Part shown: piece after piece, positions 22,975 to 34,073 of the stretch
Layout: each line of letters begins with the position of its first letter
How positions within the stretch are numbered: position 1 is the stretch's first letter
Source: Tetracladium setigerum
Taxonomy: Eukaryota; Ascomycota; Leotiomycetes; Helotiales
Assembly (NCBI GenBank): GCA_031472005.1
Contig: PZJY01000011.1
Span: 1 to 64,000, forward strand
Reading direction: 5' to 3'
Length of the DNA stretch: 64,000 nt
Translations under genes and position numbers: made by a program
Notes under the pieces: generated by a model
The model's input: the letters and a program-made list of their open reading frames with translations, nothing else
Told to the model about the DNA's origin: nothing
Databases searched by the model: none

Positions 22975-23274
22975 TGTTGGAATAACACTCCAGATGAATT
23001 ATCAGCTGTAATAGTATTCAATTGTCAGTGGTCAGATGCTGTAGCGCATCGGAGTAGTGGTACACTCAGTTACGCTTTAGTAATGAGTGATAGCTAAATA
23101 GTGACAGCTATTACGTGACTCACCCCCTTTTGAGTATATATAACCACCTTCCAGGCCACTAATAAATTAGCTCTTTAGGCATTATCATTACAGGAATACA
23201 ACAGTATATCTTAGACCGTAGTTTCTCCCTTTAGCCTCAAGTGAATCACTTATATACGTATCATTCTACCAACA
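22975..23274 (+). repeat. Solo LTR, Copia-like, with perfect 5-bp target duplication
   Basis: The 300-bp unit starts TGTTGGAATAACACTCC and ends ATTCTACCAACA, with TGTTGG/CCAACA inverted termini and a TATATATAA box inside (near 23137). GTGAG occurs on both sides (22970-22974 and 23275-23279). The TGTTGG...CCAACA ends are typical of Ty1/Copia LTRs. No internal element is attached, so this is a recombination-derived solo LTR. Unlike the gypsy zone, it shows little AT bias. Confidence 0.88.
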
Positions 23275-23623
23275 GTGAGCAAGCCTGAGCAAACCTTAAG
23301 TATTCTGAGCACGCTCTCAGTCAGCTTGACCACCATAATATGGAACCAAGTTTGGCCTCCTACGGGACCAAGAGAATCTTTAAACGATGTCCATTGAGAA
23401 AATTAACCCAATAGGCCACTTACTTGTTATTTCCCACTTAATAAATATTAGGGCGGCGTGATTCTGACCACTTGAAACCCTTTCGTGCCTCCCTAGTGTT
23501 CGGTGGTGGAAATCTCTGCTTATGTAAGGGACCTTCTCTGGAATTAGAGAGCCTGACTTCATCTAGAATCTGCCATTATCGATCGGCTGAACAAGATCGT
23601 ATTCGATAAACAACCTCTCAACT
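23275..23623. other. Intergenic, no gene seen
   Basis: This is the stretch between the solo LTR and the short ORF at 23624. Nothing coding or repeated was recognised. It presumably includes that ORF's promoter if the ORF is expressed. Confidence 0.4.
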
Positions 23624-23911
23624 ATGGATCGTTTCAAGAACAAGGTCAAGACTCTCGTCAGTCACGGCAAGAAGGCTGAAGAAGCCTTCCTCAATTCGCT
23701 CTCATCTACACCCTTACAAACCCCGACATGCCAATCCCAAAGCCAACAACACTATCAAAACGCCCCCGCAAACCCCCTCCATCCCTCTTCAATTCCAAAA
23801 TATTCGTTCACGGGCACCGCAAGAGATGATAGGAGGCGATGCGATACTGATGGTTGCAATCATGAGGAAGATATAAAGGCACCCAAAAGTTCGAGTCACA
23901 TGACCACTTAG
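23624..23911 (+). CDS. Small hypothetical protein (95 aa)
   Basis: An ATG-initiated ORF with a basic, probably helical N-terminus (MDRFKNKVKTLVSHGKKAEE) followed by a Ser/Gln/Pro-rich linker and a charged tail. The start resembles the first residues of several larger fungal proteins, so this may be the 5' remnant of a truncated gene rather than a whole one. No domain, signal peptide or membrane segment is visible, and no downstream exon was found. Low confidence that it is expressed. Confidence 0.35.
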   Translation: MDRFKNKVKTLVSHGKKAEEAFLNSLSSTPLQTPTCQSQSQQHYQNAPANPLHPSSIPKYSFTGTARDDRRRCDTDGCNHEEDIKAPKSSSHMTT

Positions 23912-25198
23912 ACTCGATAGACGTGGCTATTTAAAGAAAATCCCATACAGAGGTAATTGGCTCGTTGACTCCCTGCTGAATCCCCACCCTACGTTTTGTT
24001 TAGGGGGCGCTTGTCATCCTGCCGTCCACTACTGCTCGTCGTCGGATGGTTTTATACCCATTTTGGCGGTAGTCCTCTGTTCTGAATCTGGATGACCTCA
24101 CGAACTTTACTTCGGGCTGGATTAATTCTTATAGCCTCAGGCATGGAAGGCTAAAACTTCCCCGCTCGCATAAACATTCACCTTGACCTTGAAATGGAGC
24201 TGAGCCTCTAAACAGTTTTATTGGAAGGACAAGCAACTGATCTGCCACTCCCACAACCTCAATTGCGGGTGGACCTATTGAAACGTAAAAGAATCAAGAA
24301 TCACAAGACAAGAACACTGTTGCCAGGAGAAGCCGCCTGATCGCAGCTTCTGTTTCTGCGAGGACAGACCTTGGTTGCATTCAGGCCAAATAGCGAATTA
24401 CACAATTGCGGCATCTTACCCTCACTTACCTACCACGAGAATTCTCACCACGAGAATTCTCACCACGAGAATTCTCACCACGAGACTTCATATTGTCCAT
24501 TATCTTAGGGCACAATGGCTCACCTTGTACCAAAATCACCCCATCCGAACGAGAAGCATCAAGAGGTGTGTAGTAGCCTTTCTCCCCTGTTCGGCTTTAT
24601 TTCTACTGGCTTGGGGCTGAACTGGGCGCAGTCACAACGCTAGAAGTCCACGCAAACTAATATAGAAATATCCAAACCAATTATTTGGCTGCGAAGCAGA
24701 CCACCAGTAGTAAACTTATAAACCTTGCTACTATAAATACGACAAAGGCGACACTATCCGTGGAACGGCCTGGACAAACCACAGTGCACCAGCCTAAAAT
24801 TAGAACCAATGACTTATCCTCTCATTAAATCTTGGAGCTAGGGCCGCTAGTGTTGATCAAACTAATGCTATCTTGTAACTAGCTCGGGAGGCTGGAGTTC
24901 TAAAGCTCTTTATTAACCAAACACTAAGTGTCGTTAAACTTAAAACAAAAGCTGACTCTATTCCCCCCTTCCACGGTAACATTTATCACTCATTCTCAGA
25001 GTTTTCAGCCGGCCGGTTAGGCCATAGATCGCTTCTGCGCCTCAGAGCATGAGGTATAATCGTCTTCTCAATATAAGACAAAGGCTCTGCACTCCAGGAA
25101 TCGGGACAGTCGAGGTATAGAACCTGACGAAAATTTATTGCTCGGGTTACCTACTGTAGCGTCATTTGTCTACATCATCCAATTCTCCAAACGCAGCC
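23912..25198. other. Intergenic; holds a 15-bp tandem repeat
   Basis: No gene was recognised. Codon-like stretches are short and interrupted. The only clear structure is the repeat at 24433-24485. The end of the stretch should hold the promoter of the secreted-protein gene at 25199. Confidence 0.5.
24433..24485. repeat. 15-bp tandem repeat with internal palindrome
   Basis: Three perfect copies of CCACGAGAATTCTCA plus a partial fourth. Each unit contains the 10-bp palindrome GAGAATTCTC with EcoRI core GAATTC. It lies in non-coding DNA between two small genes. Confidence 0.9.
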
Positions 25199-25829
25199 AT
25201 GAAGACAGCATTTCATGTTGGGATCTGGAGGCTCGCATTCGTTTTTTTATCCCTCTGTTGGAAAGTTACCATTGGATTTCCCACTGCCAGTATCCAGGCT
25301 CGAGGTAAATCACAAATCGCGGAATATATCCGAGAAATCCTATCTTTAATGAGTAACTGACTCCGTGTGCCAAACAGCATGTAACGACGCTTGCCAAGAT
25401 TGGAAGCTCCACGAACCCAAGCCTAAACCCACACGACTCCCCACTGAGGGCGAGATCTGGTTGACACATTGGCAAACGACACAGCTCTGCGTCCCAAACG
25501 GGGAGTGCATCCAAACCTCCGACGGCTCAATCCAGTTGTTTCAAATCAACGGCGACAAGTTTCCAGTTGGCGCATCCCTCACGGTTGGGATTTACAAATC
25601 TCCTGATAAGCCGTTGTGGGAGGCTACTGTTACCGCTAGGATATGGCCGGGTTTTGATGGAGGGAGTTTTGGTATTCATGCTCAAGGCCCGTATGCGATT
25701 GATTGTATTGCATTTCCTGGGGCTAGTTTCAGAGCGCCTACGACGGCGTATGTCACAGTAAGGAATAACGGCAATGGGAGAAGTGCAGCTGGGATCAATG
25801 TACAGGTGAATTGTCATTTCGATTTATAG
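25199..25829 (+). CDS. Small secreted protein, unknown family
   Basis: Exons 25199-25304 and 25378-25829 (73-bp intron, phase 1) give about 185 residues. The start at 25199 begins a signal peptide (MKTAFHVGIWRLAFVFLSLC, then further hydrophobic residues). After it come paired cysteines (ACNDACQDW), a Pro/Lys-rich segment, and a beta-rich body with further cysteines (LCVPNGEC, DCIAF, VNCHFDL). Such architecture is common among small secreted fungal proteins and effector candidates. The family was not recognised, so no function is offered. The gene lies beside an AT-rich block. Confidence 0.65.
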
Positions 25830-27728
25830 ATGTAGGATTCTAGCTATTGGCGGGAAGGAGTGACGGGAGTCTTTCCAAAACTGTTTTAGATATTTGCAAT
25901 ATTATATTTGCAATAACAAAACAGGCTTGACCTAAGTCTATTTAAATTTTATTCTCCTAATAGTATTCTTCTTAGTATCAATAGTTAATATGTTTTTTAG
26001 TAGTAAGGTGGTTAAGAAGTCTACTCAAATAAAACTTTAGTATTAATTATTAAATTGGAAGAGAGTATAAAGAAAACAGTGCTATTATAGTACTACGAAC
26101 GTGACTTTGGATCCAGCCGCACTTGACAACGCGTCTGGTAACGAATCTCTTGTAAATATGTCCCTTCTACAGGGGTTAACCCTATTATGCTATTATACTA
26201 TTGATAGCAGAGATTTTCCCACTTCTCTTAAATAAGATTCTATATTAGATCTGGATCTTGTTATATTTTAATATATATAGGGACATAATAGTGGTTTTTA
26301 AAAAGTGGGTTTTAAACGAGCTCTTAATCTTAATCAATAGTTAATAAATTTCGTTTCTAATATTCTAGAGAGCTTCCTTATCTGAATCAAGTGCTTGTCA
26401 CGGGACCTGGAAGAAGTGGTGAATATCTCTGTTTTTACCCCTTTTTTGTACATAATAACAACACCACCACGGACAAATTCATAACATTGCAACTCCCTTG
26501 ACACGGCTTATCGAACGACCTTACTTCCTTATCTAATTTTTCGAATTATTTTAATATTTTAACTTTAGCTTTAAGATCTTTAATGTTTTTAATAGATTCT
26601 ATTTTCTCTTTTTATAGCGTTAGGATTGTATTAAGTCGTGCTTCGTTAGGAAGTTTCTGTCACGGGTCGACTCAAGTCTGTCAAGTGAATCGAGTGTCTG
26701 ATTAAAATATAAGAAGAATAAACTAAAGAGCTAAGAAGGAGCTTTTAAGGGAAAGATCTAGTATTTATAGTTATCGTATAACCCCTTTATATCCCCACTT
26801 TCTTAGGAAGAGATTTCCTTTCTTATATTTTCTTTATACGAAGTGATTTCGGTGATACTACTAATAAGGGAGTTGGCCCCATTTATGGGGTTTGCTTAGT
26901 CATAAACCGAAGTGTGATCGTGAACACTGAGGCTCAATAACGGTCTGAACCGTCACATGCTGATGTAAGATCACGTGACAACAAATCAGAAATACTATGA
27001 CAATAATTATAATAAAGAGTAAGAATATTAAGTATTATAAGTAAATATATTATAAGAAGAATTACTTTATTAAGTAAGTTATTATAATAATTAGTTTTAA
27101 AAGTTTAAATAATAAAGTTTATTACTTATAGGTAAGAGTAATAAGTAATTACTTAAGAGGTGATATTACTTATAAGTAAGAATAATAAGTAATAAGGAAG
27201 AGGTAATAGAGGAATATAAAGTATTAAGTAAGGAGTTATAATAAGCCTCTTAAGAATAGGACGTAATAGAGGGTAGTAATATAAGGGTTATTAGATAATT
27301 CTTAGCATTTATTTTAGTGTGATAACAGGGGGATTCGAGGGGATATAGTGGCAGAGTCTTAATCTCAACCTGATTTTTGCTATTCTACTTCAAGCCCTGA
27401 CAGTAAAGAAAGACCTGTTTATACTTTTTTAAGTAGCTTTGGATTGTCTTTTTTGGCTGCCGGTCCTGTTTTCTTACTTCACTTGGTACACATATATTTC
27501 CGGTAAGATAGATCTCAAATTTTACTAAGAAGTAATAGGTTTCGGCGGATAACGTTCTGCTTTTCTTGCATACTAAATCCAGTGTCTGAAACAATGTTCC
27601 TGGTGCCCCACCTCGCAGATATGAACGCAGAACGCCATCGGGGTCCTCTTAGAACAGTCACGGATTCTCAAGCACCAAGCCGGATTGTTAGGCAGGCCAG
27701 CACAGAACCTATGATTTCCATCAACTTT
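25830..27728. other. AT-rich degenerate block, no gene seen
   Basis: 25860-27330 is very AT-rich with stop-laden frames, like the RIP zone. 27000-27300 is low-complexity (runs of AATAATAAGTAA type). 26658-26957 has LTR-like ends (TGTCACGG...CCGTCACA) but no target duplication. Normal base composition returns near 27340. Nothing coding was found before the oxidoreductase gene. Confidence 0.5.
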
Positions 27729-28730
27729 TTACATCTGCCCAGACACTTTAACAACCACCTTCCCCCTGGGATGCCCTGCCTCTACTTTCTCCCATGCCTT
27801 TGCAAAGTCTTGAAATTCAACCACGCTGTCAATTATCGGCCTTACTTTACCTGCTTCGACCAACTCAGTGATGATGTCGAGGTGTTGTCCAATAGGGTTG
27901 ACAATAAAAAACGAGCTTTCGACTTTCTTAGCAAAGCCTTCTGGGCGATTCTGCTCTGGGTCACCGCAGATACTGATAATCTTTCCTCCGTCTTTGACAA
28001 GCTCCCAAGCCTGGGAAAGTGAGGGCCCACCAATGGTGTCAATGACAAAATCTACTTGTTGCAAGTCTTTCATGGACCCTATCTCTGTGAAACCAGGCTT
28101 TGTGTAGTCGAAAGCCTCAGTTGCGCCTAAGCCACGTACAAACGGAACGTTCTTCGTCGAGGTAATAGCAGTTATGGCACCGGCCCCTGCTTGCTTCGCG
28201 AGTTGAATGGTCCAGATACCAACGCTGCTTGATCCTGAGGTGATCAGAACGTGTGAGTTTGCGTTGCTTGCTTTTGCAACCTTGTCGCCAGTGAGGGCAT
28301 TTGCATCAAGATTTCCTTGCGTGAATAGCGCCTGGTATGCAGTCATGGAGCTTAAAGGACAAGCTGCTGCCTCTACCCAATTGAGATTTTTAGGCTTGAG
28401 TGCGAGCTCCTTTTCCCTGAGTAGAGCGTATTCTGCAGCGGCACCAGGGCGGTTGGCCTCTATGCGAGCATAAACTGCGTCGCCAATTTTGAACTTGCTG
28501 TCAACCGGCGATTGAACGACAGTTCCTGCGACGTCCGGTCCTGGAATAGGTGTCTTATCCGGTAGGATATAATCAGGTGCATAGAGTGCCCAGTCGAGCT
28601 CGCCTTTGCAAGGAGAAGTAGCATGAACCCGTACCAAAACATCATGAGGGTGTGAAAGCTCTGGTATCAGCTTTTCACCCAAAACGAGTGTGTGAGAAGT
28701 CTTCTCAGGTTGGAGCACAACTTTCATCAT
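27729..28730 (-). CDS. MDR-family zinc-independent oxidoreductase (quinone reductase/enoyl reductase-like)
   Basis: A single-exon 333-residue protein. The N-terminal GroES-like half includes PGPDVAGTV (about 64-72) and the usual GDAVYAR turn. The nucleotide-binding motif is SGSSSVGIWTIQLAKQAGAG (about 166-185), followed by the ATEAFDY and DFVIDTIGG strands typical of NAD(P)H-binding MDR proteins. The structural and catalytic zinc cysteines of classical alcohol dehydrogenases are absent, which favours a quinone/enone reductase or trans-acting enoyl reductase type. The substrate is unknown. The reading frame is intact and full length for the family. It is divergent from the PLP enzyme at 29252, sharing a roughly 0.5-kb promoter region. 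Confidence 0.9.
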   Translation of the reverse strand: MMKVVLQPEKTSHTLVLGEKLIPELSHPHDVLVRVHATSPCKGELDWALYAPDYILPDKTPIPGPDVAGTVVQSPVDSKFKIGDAVYARIEANRPGAAAEYALLREKELALKPKNLNWVEAAACPLSSMTAYQALFTQGNLDANALTGDKVAKASNANSHVLITSGSSSVGIWTIQLAKQAGAGAITAITSTKNVPFVRGLGATEAFDYTKPGFTEIGSMKDLQQVDFVIDTIGGPSLSQAWELVKDGGKIISICGDPEQNRPEGFAKKVESSFFIVNPIGQHLDIITELVEAGKVRPIIDSVVEFQDFAKAWEKVEAGHPRGKVVVKVSGQM

Positions 28731-29251
28731 GGTTGCCTACTTTATTTCAGCTATATTGGCAAGAAAGTACTCAAAGCAAATGCCTACTGAGGGCTGACTT
28801 ACTAGGATTTTCTCTTTTCTGTATAGTTATTGGAGCTGTTGAGACTGTTGAGAGCGTTGCTGTTGAATGCCTTTGCCTACCTGTTGTCATTCAAAATGAT
28901 AGGCGAAAGGCCACTCTTATACTATGTTTTCTAGTTTCCAATGGCAGCCCGCAAACAACACGATGTCATTAGCAGAGTCACAATTTAATCAGTATTTGTA
29001 AGAATTGAATTTATAAGCTGAATACATAATCTATGATGTTCATCTTTCGGCTGAGGAGACTTACAGTTTCCAGAACTAGGCAGAAAGTGCTTGTTTGATT
29101 GGCGTGCTTTATACGAGGCGATTCCGCTAGATAGCGGAGATCGCATTGCCAAGATGCATGTTCAAAGATGCACCCGCGCTTCGATTTTATTGGTGGACTA
29201 GCCGGAAGTTCACGGATGTTTATGATCCACCTATATTATCTGGCTTTGACT
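28731..29251. promoter_or_regulatory. Shared divergent promoter region
   Basis: A non-coding gap between the oxidoreductase (minus) and the PLP enzyme (plus). No specific operator is asserted. Divergent placement alone suggests possible co-regulation. Confidence 0.35.
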
Positions 29252-30761
29252 ATGGTTCTTGTATGTATCTATAGAATTCTCATAACCTTCACTTTTGCTT
29301 CGAGATTCTTCTTTAATTGGGCCAACACGGTCTGGTGAAAAGCAAACCGACTTCTCATTTCCAGAAACTCACAATTCAACCTAGCATCCTAGAATTGCAG
29401 ACCCTACAAAATCCCCTCAACTCACACGCGAATCCGTAATCGCCGCCCACGGACGGATCAGAGAATATATTCATTACACTCCAGTCCTTACAAATAACAC
29501 CTTGTCTAAACTTGTATCGACTGCTCAGTCAGCTGAAGCACTCGCAGGTACACACTGGGCGGGACAAGAACCAGCAAGACCGACGATTCGATTATGGTTT
29601 AAATGCGAGAATCTTCAAAAGGTGGGTGCCTTTAAGGCACGAGGTGCTTTTCATGCTTTGGTAAGCGAAGCCAACCACATCTTACTCATATGTGGCTGTT
29701 TTTCAAGTATAGTACGGATTTAATTACTTACATTCTGATCAGACAAGATTAATGGCAGAAGAGGGATGGGAGGAAAGTGCCGGAAGGAAGAGAGGTGTTG
29801 TTACTCATAGTTCCGGTTTGTCTTTACACTCTCACTTGACTTCGGAAATGGCTCCATCATTTAATCATGATATCCACTACTAACATCAATGGCAATAGGT
29901 AATCATGCACAAGCTTTGGCCTTCGCAGCTCGTATAATGGGCCTGCCGGCGCACATTGTTATGCCGACCATCTCAACCCCCTCAAAGATTGCAGCTACAA
30001 AGGGATACGGCGCGAATGTAATTTTCAGCGGCAGCACAAGCCCTGAGCGAGAGGCCGTCGCTGCCAATGTCGTGAAAGAAACTGGAGCAAGATTTATCCC
30101 ACCATACGATCACCCCGACATTATGCTTGGACAGGGTACTTTGGGCATTGAAATGCAGGAGCAAGTTCTAAAATTAAACGCTTCTGGCCTTGGATACAGC
30201 CGTGAAATGAACGAAAAGGGCCTCAATGCTATTATCACACCTTGTGGAGGAGGAGGAATGCTTTCTGGCACTGCTCTGTCCGCAGAAGGGACCGGAATCT
30301 TTGTCTTTGGCGCAGAACCAGAGTATGAAGGCGCCGATGATTGCAAACGTAGCCTAGAAGCCGGCAAAAGGATCGAGACGGTCAAGACACTTACGATTGC
30401 TGATGGTTTACGAACACCTGTGGGAGTATACCCGTGGACCGTCATTCATGATCGAAAATTGGTAAGACAGGTGTTTAGTGTTACAGAAGACCAGATCAAG
30501 TCTGCATTGAGATTGGTATTGGAGAGGATCAAGGTCGTTGTTGAACCTAGTGCTGTGGTGGGTCTCGCCACTGCACTGTATAACGAGGACTTCAGAAAAG
30601 TGGTAGAGCAGGAGGGCGGCGAAGAGGGATGGGATCTCGGAATTGTCTTTAGTGGCGGCAATACGAGTATGGAGGCATTGTCTGAGCTATTCCATGCTGT
30701 CCCAGCGAAGGTTAAGAGTGAGCCTGGTGCGAATTTGAAGGCCGGGGAAAAGGTATGTTAG
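29252..30761 (+). CDS. PLP-dependent serine racemase / threonine dehydratase-like enzyme
   Basis: A fold-type II PLP enzyme. Clear exons are 29385-29660, 29743-29815 and 29899-30761, with 82- and 83-bp introns. The PLP lysine is in GAFKARGAFHAL, the substrate loop in THSSGNHAQA (spliced across the second intron), and the phosphate-binding glycine loop in PCGGGG. The body frame has no ATG before an upstream stop. The best start I can find is a micro-exon ATG-GTT-CTT at 29252-29260 followed by GTATGT and a 124-bp intron; this is uncertain. With it the protein has about 406 residues. Family members deaminate or racemise serine/threonine or hydroxyaspartate; the exact substrate is not visible. 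The end at a GTATGT-like TAG context leaves open another 3' exon. Confidence 0.88.
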
Positions 30762-30926
30762 AACGTCATAGGCTGAAGTAGATCCAAGTTGCAAGTGGGT
30801 GGAGCATGAATTTCCATGATTAATATAGAAGACTATATACAAATATAACTCAACATGTTCCGTGAACGGAGAGAGGTAGATCAGTATCTCTATAATTGAT
30901 CAACTTCTCGGCTATCTCAGATAAAA

Positions 30927-31939
30927 TTAAATCTTCTCCCAAAACTTCAGCGCAGTATGTCCTTCAGCACTAGCCAGTTCAAATGCTAGTCTATATTCAT
31001 GGATTGCTCTCGAAAATAAAGCCCTTTTGTCTTTCCATCCAGTCTCCCTCCTCAACTTCCTGGAGTCTGTCCACTGTGAAAAACCAGTAAGCATCCGGCC
31101 AGTTGGAATATCGCCGTCATAAATGGACGGAAGAAATTTAACGCCTCCTGGAATGTTATACTCCTCTACCAACGCTTGGGCAATTTCCTCCAATGTTTCA
31201 TAACGATAGCTTGAGATGTTGTAACATTGCCCTTTGACCAACTCCCGGTTTGGATGAGATGCAATTCGCACATAAGCCTCTCCACAATCATCGACATGCA
31301 GAGAATGGAGAATTGTCTTTGGATTATCGGCAAATTCTAAGATTCCCTTGCTCTTTCCTTCTGATGCCAATGTGAACCAGGTCCCATAATAGCTCCCGGA
31401 TAGGCCATGCACATTGGTGGGACGTAAAACAATAGTGTCGAAAAGATCATTGTTCTCGAAGGTCTTGATAGCGTATCGGCACGTGCTTTGAGTATCGAAG
31501 GCGGGTTCAAAGGTGAATCCTCGGTATGGGGAGTAAGCTGGGGCGAATCTGCAAGCTTGTCCATTTGTCCATAGTCTTTGCATCCCGAAGTAAAAATCAC
31601 AAGTGGCCTGATGCCAGCCGCGTTACTGGTGGTAGCAATGATTCGGTAGAGAGAAATGATATCCTCATAATGCGGAACGTAATCAAGGATCGCTTCAGTC
31701 GCCGAGACAAGGACGTCGAAGGTCACTTTCCGATCGTTCAGCCATGTGAGGAACGTGGTGTTGGCTGGCGAGCCAAGAAGAGGAATAATTTCTTCAGCGA
31801 TAAGAGACGGTATTGCAGCTTCTTTGCGAACCAACCCGTAGGTTTTCCAACCAGCTCGAACAAATGCTCGAGCTACAGCGTTGCCAATGTAGCCATTCGC
31901 TCCTGTTACTAACACGGTCTTGGGGTTCGGATCACTCAT
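30927..31939 (-). pseudogene. NAD-dependent epimerase/dehydratase (extended SDR), frameshifted
   Basis: The start at 31939 opens a Rossmann fold with TGANGYIGNAVARAF (about 13-27) and FTSGCKDYG further on. The frame covers the family pattern as far as about 31465. The rest of the protein continues in another frame, beginning RYAIKTFENNDLFD and passing through LRPTNVHGLSGSYYG and HVDDCGEAY to the stop at 30927. The two frames overlap, and no GT...AG intron fits the switch. One base lost (or two gained) at about 31459-31475 is the simplest explanation. Combined length would be near 335 residues, normal for the family. The break may be real or an assembly error. The partner strand holds the Zn2Cys6 regulator, divergent. 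Confidence 0.85.
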
Positions 31940-32304
31940 AGTTGCAACTTACAGCATTGTAACATTTGTACCGTCTTTTAGCTTATTTATGTAATGAGCG
32001 TGGTAACTGGGATTATGTAGTAGCTAGAATTCTTGGCAAAATTGCGTCAAGGCGGTGAATCTCCTAGGCATACCAAGTCCAGCAGAAATCACTCGTGTTA
32101 TTGGTAATAAAGTACGCGCTGACTTGGCGAGTTTATGTAAGCGTTCCGCAGGTTTGAAATCAGCATACTACCAATGACCCCTGCTTTGTGACATCTGTGC
32201 AATTACACGTCGTGTATCTGACATGATATCACAGCTCTAAGATCGTTTATGAAAGTGAAATTTGACAGCGCGTCCATTTTGCAATTCTATACGTAAAGAG
32301 CGAT
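31940..32304. promoter_or_regulatory. Divergent promoter region, epimerase / Zn2Cys6 regulator
   Basis: A 365-bp non-coding gap between two diverging genes. No defined binding site is claimed. The arrangement suggests that the regulator could act on its neighbours. Confidence 0.35.
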
Positions 32305-34073
32305 ATGGAGCCTGGAAGAACCTATTGGGAGATGCTGCGTGGGCAGCACCCAAGGGGAACGCATCGTCGTACAACACATTCCAAGTCCCGCAGTGGTTAG
32401 TACATGCTTCCGTACACTGAAGATCTTCGAAATATTGTTGTGCAATAATGAAGCTGACGGTTCTCTAAGGCTGCAGCACCTGCAAACGCCGCAGGGTAAA
32501 ATGCGATGAACAGCGGCCAGCTTGTAATCGATGTACTACATCCGGGCATCATTGCCTAGGCTACGAAGCACCAAAAGAGAAGCCACGCAAAGTATCCGAA
32601 CATTTGCGTCCTGCGGTTAGATCTTTACTGCCAGGGAATTTACAGAGGCATATTGTGCGGATATATGATACGCCATCATTTCCGCAACTCACCCCTAGCC
32701 TATCACCTGTCACACTGAATTCCACCGACGTTGGGTATTTTGACATGTTCCGGCATTATATCCTGCGTGATATCAAGATGTGGTGTCGAAGCGTAGGTTT
32801 CGACCAGTATGTCATTTATGAGTTTATGCAAGAAGAAAGCGTCCGGTCCGCCATCTTGGGGCTTACGGCAATGGTAAAAGCGACACAGCTATCCTCTAAG
32901 CAATTGGCTGGGAAAACAAAGATATCAACAGCTCGCGAATTAGCATCTGGTGAATACGCGTCGCGGCTTAAAATCGATCATTACCACCGCCAGGAGGCCT
33001 TGAAGCATTATGCCAGAGCAATCTCCCTATGCCGCCAACAGTCTCTGGCTGGTAGCTCCAGCGATACCCAACGCCCTATCATCATATCAACTCTCATGTT
33101 CATAATATTGGAAGTAGTCCAGGGGAATATGGAGTCATCCGGTAAACTATTGTTGTCTACTTTGACACTCTTAAGGACAGAAACAGCGCGACCAAGTACG
33201 ATCAAATCAGGTTCCAGCAGTAAATTTTCGGAATCCGACGAAGCAAACGCGAAGCTAGAAGACATCTTCTATCACTTGTACATCAAATGTCCACAATATA
33301 TATGGACTGAGAGTCGGGAAGACTTGTATGGGCAGGTTCAAGCAAATGAGATCCCTGCATTGCCGACCGAGATGATGTCTATCGATCTCCTTCGTATCCA
33401 TTGGGAAAGAACAATGCGACATGTCAAGAGATTTTCCATGTCGTTACGTCTTGAAACACCACCTTCAGAGTATGAATGGCAGCAATGCCTTTACATTGCC
33501 CATATTCAACAGTGGAAGCCTTTATTAAGACGCCAGCTAAGAACTCGAGATATCGTTAGTCGATTACAGCTTCGTGCAATCGAAGTCGAGTTACTCGTTT
33601 CTCTCGTTTACCTAGAGTGTTGCCTGGACCCGACAGATCAACTTTGGGATAGCAAAACAGAACAATATCGCGAAATTATAAGAGTGCTCGAAAAGCTGGC
33701 CAAAGATACAGCAAGTAGTTCTGATCACGCCAACTTCATGTTCGACTTCTGGCTTATCCCCCCTCTGACTGTAATTGTTACACAGTGTCGAGATTATCTT
33801 ATTAGACAAAAGGTCCTCGACATACTAGCAGTAGTTGTTTCTCAAGGGGCTAGATGGAACAGTGTTGCATTACTGAAGGGGCTTCAAGCTATTATAGATA
33901 TCGAGGAGCGAGCTAGGGATGAGTTTGGGTCAATTCCCCAATCTTCTCGATATGACTGGATTGGGTCGAAGTGGGAGTTTGAGCGTTTGATGTTTACCAT
34001 CGAGCTCCGACCAATGACATGGAGATCGAGCACTTTTCCATCTCCGACAAAACAGATACCAATACGATTCTGA
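32305..34073 (+). CDS. Zn2Cys6 transcription factor
   Basis: Exons 32305-32395 and 32470-34073 (74-bp intron, phase 1, branch-like CTGAC) give about 564 residues. The zinc cluster spans residues 32-59: CSTCKRRRVKCDE then CNRCTTSGHHC, giving C-X2-C-X6-C-X6-C-X2-C-X6-C, the GAL4-type DNA-binding domain. The intron interrupts the cluster's leading glycine, as is common in this family. A basic segment follows, then a long helical region like the fungal factor homology region (RHYILRDIKMW... onward). A second in-frame ATG lies nine codons in (32332); the first was chosen because it also opens the exon cleanly. It sits next to oxidoreductase, PLP and epimerase genes, a possible local regulator (inference). 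Confidence 0.9.

Noticed and set aside
24433..24485. CRISPR-like array
   Set aside because: Units abut without spacers, and this is a eukaryotic chromosome; a simple tandem repeat.
26658..26957. Possible LTR with TGTCACGG...CCGTCACA ends
   Set aside because: Flanking bases (GTTTC and TGCTG) do not form a target duplication, and the interior is AT-rich relic; ends alone are not enough.
27582..28022. Plus-strand ORF under the oxidoreductase gene
   Set aside because: Antisense to the nucleotide-binding region of an intact MDR gene, with no independent signal.
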